From NCBI GenBank assembly GCA_038106185.1, contig JAYODE010000012.1, positions 1 to 64,000 on the forward strand: a stretch of 64,000 bases of DNA, in the 5' to 3' direction. Under the pieces are notes generated by a model that was given only the letters and a program-made list of their open reading frames with translations, searched no databases and had not been told where the DNA came from. Shown one piece after another: positions 43,673 to 51,586 of this stretch (position 1 is the stretch's first letter; every line of letters starts with the position of its first letter). The DNA comes from UBA4582 sp038106185 (GTDB lineage Bacteria > Pseudomonadota > Gammaproteobacteria > Pseudomonadales > Azotimanducaceae). The position numbers and the translations under genes were made by a program.

Positions 43673-44495
43673 GAATACCCGCCGCTGGGTCCCGACCCAA
43701 CGCCTGCACAGGTACTACCAGTCGCCCTACGCCACAGTCATGCAAGGCTTGAATGCCGGCGTCACCGCCACTGCCGGTCCACATGCAGGTGATTTCAATC
43801 TCATTGATGTCGCGCCCTATCTTGTCACATTGGACTTTGATCTGATCAAGGTGTTCGGTCAGCACCTTCGGATCACCACTGGGCGCAAACCAACCATTGC
43901 CATGCAGCGCGATGCGCTCATGGATCTTGCCTTTAATACCGCCAATGATGACCGGCAGGGGTGATTGATGGGGTATTGGATAGCTCTTGAAGCCATGCCA
44001 GTTGAGAAATTCACTGTCATGCTCAACCACTTCCCCCGACCACACCTTACGCATCGCCGCCACATAGTCATCGAAGCGTGCGCCGCGCTTTTCAAAGGGT
44101 GTGCCCATGGCCACAAACTCTTCGCGCAGCCAGCCAATGCCAAGCCCCAGCAGCAGCCTTCCGCTGGATAACATGTCCAAACTTGCGGCCTGTTTAGCCA
44201 GATACAGCGGATTGGTTTGCGACAGAATATTAACGCCAGTACCCAGACGCAGCCTGGTTGTGCTAGCGGCAACTGCGGCCAGAGCGATTAAGGGATCCAC
44301 CAGATTAGTCTCGGGGCTGACCCCCATCTTGCCTGAGTCGCTGTAAGGGTATTTAGACGCGTAATCGACTGGCACTATAACGTGCTCAAAGGTCCAAACT
44401 GATTCAAAACCTACCTCTTCAGAGAGCTGCGCCAGACCTGTCATCTGCGCCATTGACTGAATGCCGATATTGACCGGTATAAGTCCAAATTTCAT
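43644..44495 (-). CDS. LLM class flavin-dependent oxidoreductase (F420-like)
   Basis: A 283-residue luciferase-like TIM barrel, with MKFGLIPVNIG at the start, ESVWTFEHVIVPVDYASKYPYS, LRLGTGVNILSQTNPLYLAKQ and LLLGLGIGWLREEF. This branch is often annotated F420-dependent, but bacterial members may use FMN. AGAGGAG precedes the ATG. Its 5' end overlaps the left copy of the 55-bp join, so the second N-terminus right of the gap (near 44650) is a duplicated contig end, not a second gene. Confidence 0.85.
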   Translation of the reverse strand: MKFGLIPVNIGIQSMAQMTGLAQLSEEVGFESVWTFEHVIVPVDYASKYPYSDSGKMGVSPETNLVDPLIALAAVAASTTRLRLGTGVNILSQTNPLYLAKQAASLDMLSSGRLLLGLGIGWLREEFVAMGTPFEKRGARFDDYVAAMRKVWSGEVVEHDSEFLNWHGFKSYPIPHQSPLPVIIGGIKGKIHERIALHGNGWFAPSGDPKVLTEHLDQIKVQCDKIGRDINEIEITCMWTGSGGDAGIQALHDCGVGRLVVPVQALGRDPAAGIREFAEKYIG

Positions 44496-44672
44496 AGGTG
44501 ACTCCTCTTCTATTGTCNNNNNNNNNNNNNNNNNNNNNNNNNNNNNNNNNNNNNNNNNNNNNNNNNNNNNNNNNNNNNNNNNNNNNNNNNNNNNNNNNNN
44601 NNNNNNNNNNNNNNNNNGCCGATATTGACCGGTATAAGTCCAAATTTCATAGGTGACTCCTCTTCTATTGTC
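44463..44672. other. Contig join: 55-bp identical flanks around a 100-N gap
   Basis: Bases 44463-44517 and 44618-44672 are identical, with 100 N at 44518-44617 between. This is the same pattern as at 12.5 kb and indicates a one-k-mer contig overlap; the true sequence probably has a single copy. Confidence 0.9.
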
Positions 44673-44857
44673 GGTTTGTGATCATCTGCTTTTAATAGTC
44701 AGCTGTCAGTGGACTAAAAGCCGATACCGGATGCCATGACCCTAGAGCCTGCCCACCCAGCATAAGCAGCCAATCTGTCAGCGCGAACCTGCCATCTTCG
44801 ATGCAACCAAGCTTAGCATCAAAAGACTATTGTGCTTTCTCAAAGCGCTTTAAGTCG

Positions 44858-44889
44858 TTGCAAGCTTTGAGTCTTGCAAGCTTTAAGGC
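44858..44889. repeat. 16-bp tandem repeat, two copies
   Basis: Units ttgcaagctttgagtc and ttgcaagctttaaggc, shortly past the glnS stop. The first 11 bases are identical. Confidence 0.8.
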
Positions 44890-44910
44890 TTTTAAATAGC
44901 GCCAGCGCGT

Positions 44911-46593
44911 TCAGTCGTTGTCCGCTTGCTCTACTTTTGCCCAGCTGTCACGCAGTCCGACGACGCGATTGAAGACCAGCTGCCCTGGCTTGGCGTCCTT
45001 GTTATCAAGACAAAAATAACCCTCACGCTCAAACTGAAATCTTTGTTCTACCGTCGCTGTCGTCAAGCTGGCCTCGACAAAGCCCTGCACTCGAGTTAAC
45101 GAATCCGGATTCAACAGGTCACGGTAATCCTGGTCAGAGGCATCAGGAAAGTCGACGGTAAACAGTGGCTCAAAGAGGCGGATTTCTGCCGGCTGATTCA
45201 GTGCTGCCGAGACCCAGTGAATGACGCCGCGGACTTTTCTACCCACGGGATTTTCACCAAGAGTCTCAGGGTCATAGGTACAGCGGAGTTCGATAATTTC
45301 TCCGCTCGAGTCTTTGATCACTTGATTGGCTTTGATGACATATCCATAACGCAGTCGTACCTCGCCATCAGTAACCAGCCGCTTATATTTGCGCCCAGCC
45401 GTCTCACGGAAATCGTCTCTATCGATATAGACCTCTCGAGTGAAGGGTAGCTGGCGAGTACCCAGCGCCTCGAGCTTTGGATGATTGGCCACGGTCAGTT
45501 GCTCAACTTGCCCCTCTGGGAAGTTTTCAATCACGACCTTTAATGGCCGCAACACGCCCATGACTCTGGGTGCCTGGTCTTCAAGATCCTCTCGAATGAC
45601 GCTCTGGAGAAAGGCTAACTCGACATTATTGTCGCTTTTGGTGACGCCGATTCGACGGCAGAACTCTCGAATAGCCGATGGCGTATAACCGCGCCGGCGC
45701 AGACCGGCAATCGTTGGTAATCGAGGGTCATCCCAGCCATCAACCAATTGCTCATCGACCAGCTGCTTGAGCTTACGCTTACTCATCACGGTAAATTGCA
45801 AATTTAATCGAGAAAATTCGATCTGCTGCGGGTGGCAAGTGACATCAATGTTGTCCAGCACCCAATCATACAGAGGGCGGTGTGCCTCGAATCCCAAGTC
45901 ACACAAAGAATGGGTAATGCCCTCCAGTGAGTCAGAGATACAATGGGTGTAGTCGTACAAAGGATAGATACACCATTGGTCACCGGTCTGGTGATGACGC
46001 ACATGGCGAATACGATAGATCGCCGGATCTCGCAGGTTCATGTTGGGCGACGCCATGTCGATCTTTAAACGTAAAACGTGCTCGCCGTCTGCGAATTCAC
46101 CCGCGCGCATGCGTCGAAACATCGACAGATTCTCTTCAATCGTTCGATCGCGAAACGGACTGTTTTTGCCGGCAGAGGTCAGGGTGCCGCGAAATTCGCG
46201 AATCTGTTCTGCTGACAGAGAATCGACGTAGGCCTTTCCGTCCTGGATCAATTGCTCGGCAAACTGATAGAGCTGCTCAAAGTAATCAGAGGCGTTACGG
46301 ATTTCTCGCCATTGAAACCCCAGCCAGCTGATATCAGTCTTCATCGACTCCATGAACTCAATGTTTTCCTTGAGCGGATTGGTATCATCGAAGCGCAAAA
46401 AGGTTGAGCCGCCAAATTCCTGCGCAATACCAAAACTCAGGCAGATCGCTTTCGCATGGCCTATATGCAGATAGCCATTCGGTTCTGGCGGAAACCGGGT
46501 GACCACTTGTCCGCCGTTTTTACCTGCGGCAATATCCTTTTCGATAATGTTGCGAATAAAATTCGGTGGGTATTTCTCAATCTCTTCGTTCAT
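44911..46593 (-). CDS. glnS: Glutaminyl-tRNA synthetase
   Basis: Class I synthetase of 560 residues. The HIGH motif is HIGHAKA (43-49) within FPPEPNGYLHIGHAKA, and the KMSKS-like site reads VMSKRKL. The C-terminal anticodon-binding beta-barrels are full length (YFCLDNKDAKPGQLVFNR). It charges tRNA(Gln) with glutamine. The C-terminus is followed by a short tandem repeat. It is separated from the TSUP gene by 37 bp. Confidence 0.97.
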   Translation of the reverse strand: MNEEIEKYPPNFIRNIIEKDIAAGKNGGQVVTRFPPEPNGYLHIGHAKAICLSFGIAQEFGGSTFLRFDDTNPLKENIEFMESMKTDISWLGFQWREIRNASDYFEQLYQFAEQLIQDGKAYVDSLSAEQIREFRGTLTSAGKNSPFRDRTIEENLSMFRRMRAGEFADGEHVLRLKIDMASPNMNLRDPAIYRIRHVRHHQTGDQWCIYPLYDYTHCISDSLEGITHSLCDLGFEAHRPLYDWVLDNIDVTCHPQQIEFSRLNLQFTVMSKRKLKQLVDEQLVDGWDDPRLPTIAGLRRRGYTPSAIREFCRRIGVTKSDNNVELAFLQSVIREDLEDQAPRVMGVLRPLKVVIENFPEGQVEQLTVANHPKLEALGTRQLPFTREVYIDRDDFRETAGRKYKRLVTDGEVRLRYGYVIKANQVIKDSSGEIIELRCTYDPETLGENPVGRKVRGVIHWVSAALNQPAEIRLFEPLFTVDFPDASDQDYRDLLNPDSLTRVQGFVEASLTTATVEQRFQFEREGYFCLDNKDAKPGQLVFNRVVGLRDSWAKVEQADND

Positions 46594-46630
46594 GTTGTTG
46601 GTTTCATTCTGGCCATCTGAAGATGGCGGA

Positions 46631-47401
46631 TTAATCGATGATGAGTGCCCCGGCGCAAGTCAGAGTCACCATAACAAAAAGCAGCCATTTTAACGTGTTC
46701 TGGGGCACACTCACCGCAAATTTCACGCTGAGGCTCGCCCCTGCCACCATTCCAGCGGCTAGTATCAAACCTGGCACCCAGAGCACCTGGTCGCGGCTGA
46801 TAAAAACGGCCAGTGCTACGATACTGAATGCGGCAGTACAGACCAATTTTAAGGCGTTCGTACGCACCAGATCATAGCGCAAACCTCCTGCCAGCGCGGC
46901 GATTAAGATGAACCCAACGCCAGCCTGAACGAAACCGCCGTAGACGCCGGCGCCAAACAACATCAGGACCGCTGTCGGTTTCTCAAAAACCTTGTAAGGC
47001 TGAGTCCCAGGTGCAGGGATTACCGCAGCAGGCTTGATTAACATGACCAGCGCCAAGCCCACCATCGTCACAAGGAGTGTCGGCTTCAACAACCATAAGG
47101 GCAGATAGGATGCGAGCATCGACCCCACCAAAGCGCCCAGAAGTGTGGGTACCAACACAGGACCTATGGCGCCAGAATCGAGTTTATTTTGATCCTTGAA
47201 GCCTTTAATGCCGGTGAGAGACTGCAACAGAACGCCCACTCGATTCGTTGCATTGGCGATGTCTGCGGGCATACCTAACATCATCAATGCCGGTAGCGTC
47301 AGCATGGAGCCACCGCCCGCCAGTGTATTAATGAAGCCGCCGATTAGTCCTGCCGCCAACAATGCTGAGATGCCGGTGATACTCAAAGCGTCCAAAATCA
47401 T
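46631..47401 (-). CDS. TSUP family sulfite exporter (TauE/SafE)
   Basis: A 257-residue membrane protein with about eight helices. The N-terminal repeat has GGFINTLAGGGSMLTLPALMMLG and ANATNRVGVLLQSL, and the second half the related GGFVQAGVGFILIAAL and RTNALKLVCTAAFS. TSUP proteins export sulfur-containing or organic anions. Start at 47401 is an ATG; a TTG three codons upstream lies at 47410. It would be co-transcribed with glnS. Confidence 0.88.
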   Translation of the reverse strand: MILDALSITGISALLAAGLIGGFINTLAGGGSMLTLPALMMLGMPADIANATNRVGVLLQSLTGIKGFKDQNKLDSGAIGPVLVPTLLGALVGSMLASYLPLWLLKPTLLVTMVGLALVMLIKPAAVIPAPGTQPYKVFEKPTAVLMLFGAGVYGGFVQAGVGFILIAALAGGLRYDLVRTNALKLVCTAAFSIVALAVFISRDQVLWVPGLILAAGMVAGASLSVKFAVSVPQNTLKWLLFVMVTLTCAGALIID

Positions 47402-47599
47402 TCGCCACAACGAGATAGAGAAAGCGCATGGTATGCGCGGCGCTCAGAAAGTCAATGTTGGCGGCGCAATTCGCCCGCCTATAAGCGCGGCCTGTCATTG
47501 CTGCGCAGTAGAGCTGTTTTTAATTATTTCATATAAACAAGGGTATACGACATTAAACTCGAATTTATCTAACATATCGAAACAGTCTGGAGAAAGGGA

Positions 47600-48541
47600 T
47601 CAGGGCGCATAAACAGGGACCTGGTCGCGGTCAATCTGATAGAGTTCGCCCTCTTCATTACCAATCATCAAGCGCTCGTTGGAGACCCAGGTCACCGCCT
47701 CAACCTGCTTGACTTGCCGTCTTGGTAACGGCAGCCGATAAGCCCTGCTGGATAACCACTTGTCATCTGTCGAGGGTTTTTCGAAAAGCCAAAGATCCGT
47801 GTAGCAGATTACCGCCAGAAAGCGACCGTCTGGCGAGACTTCGGCGCCAGTTGCAACCGCCAGCTCGTCGCTGGCATCGACTCGAGTCAGCAGATTAACG
47901 CGATCGGTATATTGGGTATCCAGTCGATAGAGGACTGCGCCAACCTCAAATTTATCAATCTTGCCGGTTTCACGGTGCTTGGTGATGAAATACAGTTTAC
48001 CGTCTGCGAAAAACAAAGCCTCACTGTCGAAGTGCCAGCGCCTGGCCGGATACTCTGTTTGCTCAGGATAGCGAACCGGCAGAAAGCTGAGTGGTCGCGT
48101 AAGCTCCACTGCGCGCGGGTTAGGCTCCACAATCACATAGACACCCAGGTCTCGGCGCGCATTACCATTGTTGCCCATGTCTGCGACATACAGCACATCT
48201 TCGCCGATAGCGATATCTTCCCAGTCTACGTTCGCCGCCACAGCGATGGGCAATCCAGGCCAAGGCTGCTTGCCAACTTCAACCGCTTCGCCATGAAAGT
48301 ATCGCGTCAAAAACCTTGGAAAGATAATCTTCCCCTGCCCGTCAAGCGCAAACAACCTTGGTTGATCACCACTGTCATTGTGGGCCCAATATACATCTTC
48401 AAACTGCCGACTCTTGACGATGCCGCTCAGTTCATTCAGGGCGCTGAAGCGAATTGGTGTTGGACTGCCGAGCACCGACTCAGCGATTGCCAAACTCGAC
48501 CACCCAAGGCTCGCGATAACGAATAGATGCCTGAGATACAT
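47600..48541 (-). CDS. Secreted beta-propeller-like protein
   Basis: Start 48541 is clear: AAGGAG lies seven bases upstream and the protein begins with a signal peptide (MYLRHLFVIASLGWSSLAIAES). An in-frame ATG at 48628 adds 29 non-signal residues. The mature part has repeated four-stranded motifs (ELSGIVKSRQFEDVYWAHND, DWEDIAIGEDVLYVADMGNN, WHFDSEALFFADGKLYFITKH, ATGAEVSPDGRFLAVICY) like a propeller of the SdiA-regulated or phytase-like kind. Function unknown; it probably acts in the periplasm or outside. Confidence 0.75.
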   Translation of the reverse strand: MYLRHLFVIASLGWSSLAIAESVLGSPTPIRFSALNELSGIVKSRQFEDVYWAHNDSGDQPRLFALDGQGKIIFPRFLTRYFHGEAVEVGKQPWPGLPIAVAANVDWEDIAIGEDVLYVADMGNNGNARRDLGVYVIVEPNPRAVELTRPLSFLPVRYPEQTEYPARRWHFDSEALFFADGKLYFITKHRETGKIDKFEVGAVLYRLDTQYTDRVNLLTRVDASDELAVATGAEVSPDGRFLAVICYTDLWLFEKPSTDDKWLSSRAYRLPLPRRQVKQVEAVTWVSNERLMIGNEEGELYQIDRDQVPVYAP

Positions 48542-48749
48542 GTAAACTCCTTGCCGATAAAAGCCTGAGCAACCCGCTCCAGGCTGCCACGCAGTATAAC
48601 GTTCGCGCGCAAAAAACACTTGCATCATGACAAGAGGCCGCTATCATGACCGGCATGAACCAAATCGCCAACCTCATAGCAGCACCAGGCACTCGCCGAC
48701 CTTTTGGTCGACCCGCAGGTGTGTCTGCGCTGGCCGTTCACGGCTTGGT

Positions 48750-48794
48750 TGCCCAGCGTATTGACGCCCAGCGTATTGACGCCCAGCGTATTGA
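48750..48794. repeat. 15-bp tandem repeat, three perfect copies
   Basis: Unit gcccagcgtattgac, with a fourth partial copy. Each copy contains a ttgac element resembling a -35 hexamer. The array lies upstream of the aroF leader peptide. It is in frame in a possible ORF at 48646-48879 whose coding value is doubtful. The rest of the 200 bp on either side shows nothing else recognised. Confidence 0.9.
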
Positions 48795-48849
48795 CGCCAA
48801 GAGTTTGGGAGCGTGGAAAAGGAATACCAACAAGAAGATCCAGGATCTG

Positions 48850-48879
48850 ATGTATTTCTTTAACTATAATAATTGCTAG
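48850..48879 (+). CDS. Aromatic leader peptide of the aroF attenuator
   Basis: A nine-codon frame, ATG TAT TTC TTT AAC TAT AAT AAT TGC TAG, encodes MYFFNYNNC. Four of nine residues are Tyr or Phe. AGGA lies four to five bases before the ATG. It is followed after 20 bases by a hairpin, then a strong terminator, then the DAHP synthase gene. This is the arrangement of transcription attenuation, in which ribosome stalling at aromatic codons would decide readthrough. The frame is also the C-terminus of a longer one from 48646, which I think is not the functional form. Confidence 0.7.
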   Translation: MYFFNYNNC

Positions 48880-48898
48880 AGCGCTTAATACTGAATTA

Positions 48899-48958
48899 GG
48901 CGGTCAAGACCGCCGACGAGAAACCCCGATTGGCGCCGCTGGATCGGGGTTTTTTTTT
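48899..48958 (+). promoter_or_regulatory. Attenuator: hairpin plus rho-independent terminator upstream of aroF
   Basis: A 6-bp hairpin GGCGGT/ACCGCC (48899-48904, 48909-48914) is followed by the terminator stem AAACCCCGAT/ATCGGGGTTT (48921-48930, 48943-48952) and a run of nine T. The terminator lies after an aromatic leader peptide and 85 bases before the DAHP synthase start, with no other rightward gene upstream for 6 kb. An alternative antiterminator fold (GGCGG with CCGCT in the terminator loop) is possible but weak. Confidence 0.75.
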
Positions 48959-49042
48959 ATTTTTTGATGAGCGTGTTGACTGATATTTAGAGTTTTAAAT
49001 TCCTCGAGTGAAGAGACAGGATCTGCGGATCAGGAAATCGAT

Positions 49043-50149
49043 ATGACCAATGTAGTAGTGGACGATCTTAACGTGCTAAGTGAACAAACCCTGATGACGC
49101 CCAACGAGCTGAAAAAGTTGATTCCTGCCTCGAGTCAGGCGCTTGCGACCGTCGCCAACGGTCGCTTAACCATCAAGGAGATCCTGGAGCACAAGGATCC
49201 TCGTCTGTTCGTGATCGTCGGGCCCTGCTCGATTCACGACATGGAAGCCGCAATGGAGTATGCGCATCGACTGAAATTGCTCGCTGAGGAGGTGCAGGAC
49301 AGTCTTGTTCTGGTCATGCGAGTCTACTTTGAGAAACCTCGAACGACGATCGGCTGGAAGGGTTTTATCAACGATCCCTACATGAACGATTCATTTGCCA
49401 TACAGGACGGCCTAAAGCTGGCCAGAAAACTGCTGGTTGATCTCGCTGAGATGGGTATTCCAACTTCTACCGAGGCGCTTGATCCGGTCTCTCCCCAATA
49501 TCTGCAGGACATGATCAGCTGGAGCGCTATCGGTGCGCGCACCACCGAGTCACAGACTCATCGAGAAATGGCCAGCGGTCTGTCTTCCGCTGTAGGTTTT
49601 AAAAATGGTACCGATGGTGGTCTGGCCGTCGCTATCAATGCGTTACAGTCAGTTTCAGCGCCCCATCGGTTCCTGGGTATCAACCATGAGGGTCAGGTCG
49701 CCGTCATTCGAACCCGCGGCAACCAACATGCACACATTGTGCTTCGAGGCGGCGGCGGCAATACCAATTACGATTCGGTCAATGTCGCGGTCTGTGAGCA
49801 GGCGTTGACGAAGGCGGGTATTGAGGCCAATATCATGATCGACTGCAGTCATGCCAATTCATCAAAGAATTACGCGCTTCAGCCCCTCGTCATGGAGAAC
49901 GTCGCTAACCAGATCGTCGAGGGTAACCGCTCTATCGTCGGTCTGATGGTCGAAAGTAACCTGAACGCCGGCAATCAGTCGATTCCCAGTGACTTGAAGG
50001 ATCTGCAGTATGGCGTTTCTGTCACTGACGCCTGCGTTGACTGGGCATCGACTGAGTCGATGATTCGCGGCCTTCGAGATAGAGTCAAAGCCCATCTACC
50101 GCAACGTCAAGCACATCGCGATATTTCGGCTGCGGCGAAATCGGCCTGA
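49043..50149 (+). CDS. aroF: 3-deoxy-7-phosphoheptulonate synthase, AroF-like
   Basis: Class I-alpha DAHP synthase of 368 residues, first step of the shikimate pathway (PEP plus erythrose-4-phosphate). Core motifs are GPCSIHD, RVYFEKPRTTIGWKG, GARTTESQTHREMASGLS, KNGTDGG and IDCSHANSSK. The N-terminus (SEQTLMTPNELKKLIP) and TEALDPVSPQYL resemble the Tyr-sensitive AroF more than AroG. Transcription is likely attenuated through the Phe/Tyr leader peptide. AGGA precedes the ATG. The next gene starts five bases after the stop. Confidence 0.93.
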   Translation: MTNVVVDDLNVLSEQTLMTPNELKKLIPASSQALATVANGRLTIKEILEHKDPRLFVIVGPCSIHDMEAAMEYAHRLKLLAEEVQDSLVLVMRVYFEKPRTTIGWKGFINDPYMNDSFAIQDGLKLARKLLVDLAEMGIPTSTEALDPVSPQYLQDMISWSAIGARTTESQTHREMASGLSSAVGFKNGTDGGLAVAINALQSVSAPHRFLGINHEGQVAVIRTRGNQHAHIVLRGGGGNTNYDSVNVAVCEQALTKAGIEANIMIDCSHANSSKNYALQPLVMENVANQIVEGNRSIVGLMVESNLNAGNQSIPSDLKDLQYGVSVTDACVDWASTESMIRGLRDRVKAHLPQRQAHRDISAAAKSA

Positions 50150-50154
50150 TCAGC

Positions 50155-50727
50155 ATGCCACCCTGGGAGATCTACCTGGATGTCGATGGTGTCTGCGCGG
50201 ACTTCATTCGACCGGCGCTAGACCTTATTGGCCTTGAGCCGAACGCGGTCCTGCACCGCTGGGCCCATGAGTTTGCTGGTCACTTCTATCCCGAACCCCT
50301 CATTGGCATGCCACGAGAGATTTTTTTTGGCGAAATAGATGCCCATGGCGCCGACTTCTGGCGCAATCTGCCAGCTTATCCCTGGTTTCTGGAGATGCAT
50401 GAAGCCCTGTCAAAATTGGGGCATGTCGTCTTTCTGACCGCGCCTACGGGCTTTCCCGACTGTCTTGCCGGCAAATACCAATGGCTTTGTGATCGTTTTG
50501 GCCCCGGGTACACAGATTGCATCTTCACCGGCCATAAAGACCGTCTTGCCCACTCAGGTGCCATTCTGATCGATGACAGTGATAGCAATATCTCCGCGTT
50601 TAACCAAAGGGGCGGGATAGGCGTGACATTTCCTCAGTTCTGGAACCTTGGTGGACAACAGCAGGACCCAGCGGGTGTTATTATCCAGCAGGTCACGCAC
50701 ATCATCGCTAGTCGATCAAACCAGTAA
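50155..50727 (+). CDS. HAD-like 5'-nucleotidase (NT5C family)
   Basis: The 190-residue protein opens IYLDVDGVCADF (HAD motif I, with both aspartates), then AYPWFLEMHEALSKLGHVVFLTA (motif II), and a late DDSDSNISAFNQRGG (motif IV). This is the small single-domain 5'(3')-deoxyribonucleotidase family. It would dephosphorylate a nucleoside monophosphate. It follows aroF by five bases, so it is probably translated with it, but no functional link to aromatic synthesis is clear. Confidence 0.8.
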   Translation: MPPWEIYLDVDGVCADFIRPALDLIGLEPNAVLHRWAHEFAGHFYPEPLIGMPREIFFGEIDAHGADFWRNLPAYPWFLEMHEALSKLGHVVFLTAPTGFPDCLAGKYQWLCDRFGPGYTDCIFTGHKDRLAHSGAILIDDSDSNISAFNQRGGIGVTFPQFWNLGGQQQDPAGVIIQQVTHIIASRSNQ

Positions 50728-50784
50728 GCAACAGGCAGATACGCTGGGCACCACGAAACCTTGGCGTTAAAGCAACAGCAGCGG

Positions 50785-51360
50785 CTAGAAATACGCGTTT
50801 TCTGTCACTGAGTGATCAGTCACATCCCTGACGGCTGTCAGCTCTGGTATCAGTTCCAGTAACGTCTTCTCGACGCCATCCTTAAGGGTCATGTCAACCA
50901 TTCCACAGCCCTGGCAGCCGCCGCCGAACTGCAATATCGCGATATTCATGTCGACTACCTCAACGAGGCTAACGTTACCGCCGTGGCTTGCCAGAGATGG
51001 GTTTACCTGGCTGTGCAGTACATAATTGATCCTATCCTCGATGGGACTATCATCGGAAACTTTGGGTACCTTGGCATTGGGCGCCTTAATCGTCAGCTGC
51101 CCGCCCATCTTGTCCTTGGCATAGTCAACTAACGCGTCTGCAAGAAAAGGCTTGCTGCGACCATCGATCCATGCGCCAAAGCCCGTATACTCGATCTTCT
51201 CGTCTGTAGCCTGCTGCTCACCTGGTTTACAGTAGGCTATGCAGGTCTCAGCCAATGGGGTGCCGGGATCAGAGATAAATATGCGAATATCGTTGGCATC
51301 GTCTTGTTTGGATAGCAAACTGACCAGGTATTCCTGGGCGGCTGGAGTGATTTCGACCAT
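50785..51360 (-). CDS. nfuA: Fe-S biogenesis protein NfuA
   Basis: Start at 51360 gives MVEITPAAQEYL and exactly 191 residues, the length of E. coli NfuA; the frame continues to an in-frame start at 51393. The N-terminal half is a degenerate A-type (IscA-like) domain and the C-terminal half a NifU-like domain with CQGC at Cys149 and Cys152, the cluster ligands. It carries and delivers 4Fe-4S clusters under stress. It is divergent from metH. Confidence 0.95.
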   Translation of the reverse strand: MVEITPAAQEYLVSLLSKQDDANDIRIFISDPGTPLAETCIAYCKPGEQQATDEKIEYTGFGAWIDGRSKPFLADALVDYAKDKMGGQLTIKAPNAKVPKVSDDSPIEDRINYVLHSQVNPSLASHGGNVSLVEVVDMNIAILQFGGGCQGCGMVDMTLKDGVEKTLLELIPELTAVRDVTDHSVTENAYF

Positions 51361-51486
51361 GACCGAATCCGTGCGCAAGTAGGTAGAGCGCAAGTTTAAA
51401 CATACCTTGCCTGGTGATCAATGGGCGGCGTCCTAAGTCTCTGCTTTTCAATGATTTTTACTGGCATTATTTGGCGAGTATCAAGA

Positions 51487-51499
51487 TGAAGTAGATTCA
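51487..51499 (+). promoter_or_regulatory. Probable MetR-type operator upstream of metH
   Basis: TGAA-GTAGA-TTCA fits the MetR consensus TGAAnnA/TnnTTCA exactly. It lies within a longer perfect 9-bp inverted repeat, CAAGATGAA and TTCATCTTG, at 51482-51504. It is 88 bases upstream of the metH ATG. The promoter itself was not located. Confidence 0.7.
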
Positions 51500-51586
51500 T
51501 CTTGGCCAGTGAAGAACTTCAAACCGGGTTGCCTCAAGTCCTGCTAAACTCCGCAACCTTCAATCACCGCTTCGAATCCTAACACC

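Noticed and set aside
44618..44672. A second start of the luciferase-like gene
   Set aside because: It is identical to the left flank over 55 bases and is a duplicated contig end.
47912..48526. A 204-codon plus-strand frame
   Set aside because: It opposes the secreted propeller protein, which has a signal peptide and a perfect ribosome-binding site.
48646..48879. A 77-codon plus-strand frame ending with the aromatic leader peptide
   Set aside because: Its middle is a 15-bp tandem repeat and it has no homologous look; the short leader at its end explains the aromatic codons better.
48921..48958. A plain terminator for an upstream gene
   Set aside because: No rightward gene precedes it for several kilobases apart from the leader peptide, so attenuation is more likely than ordinary termination.
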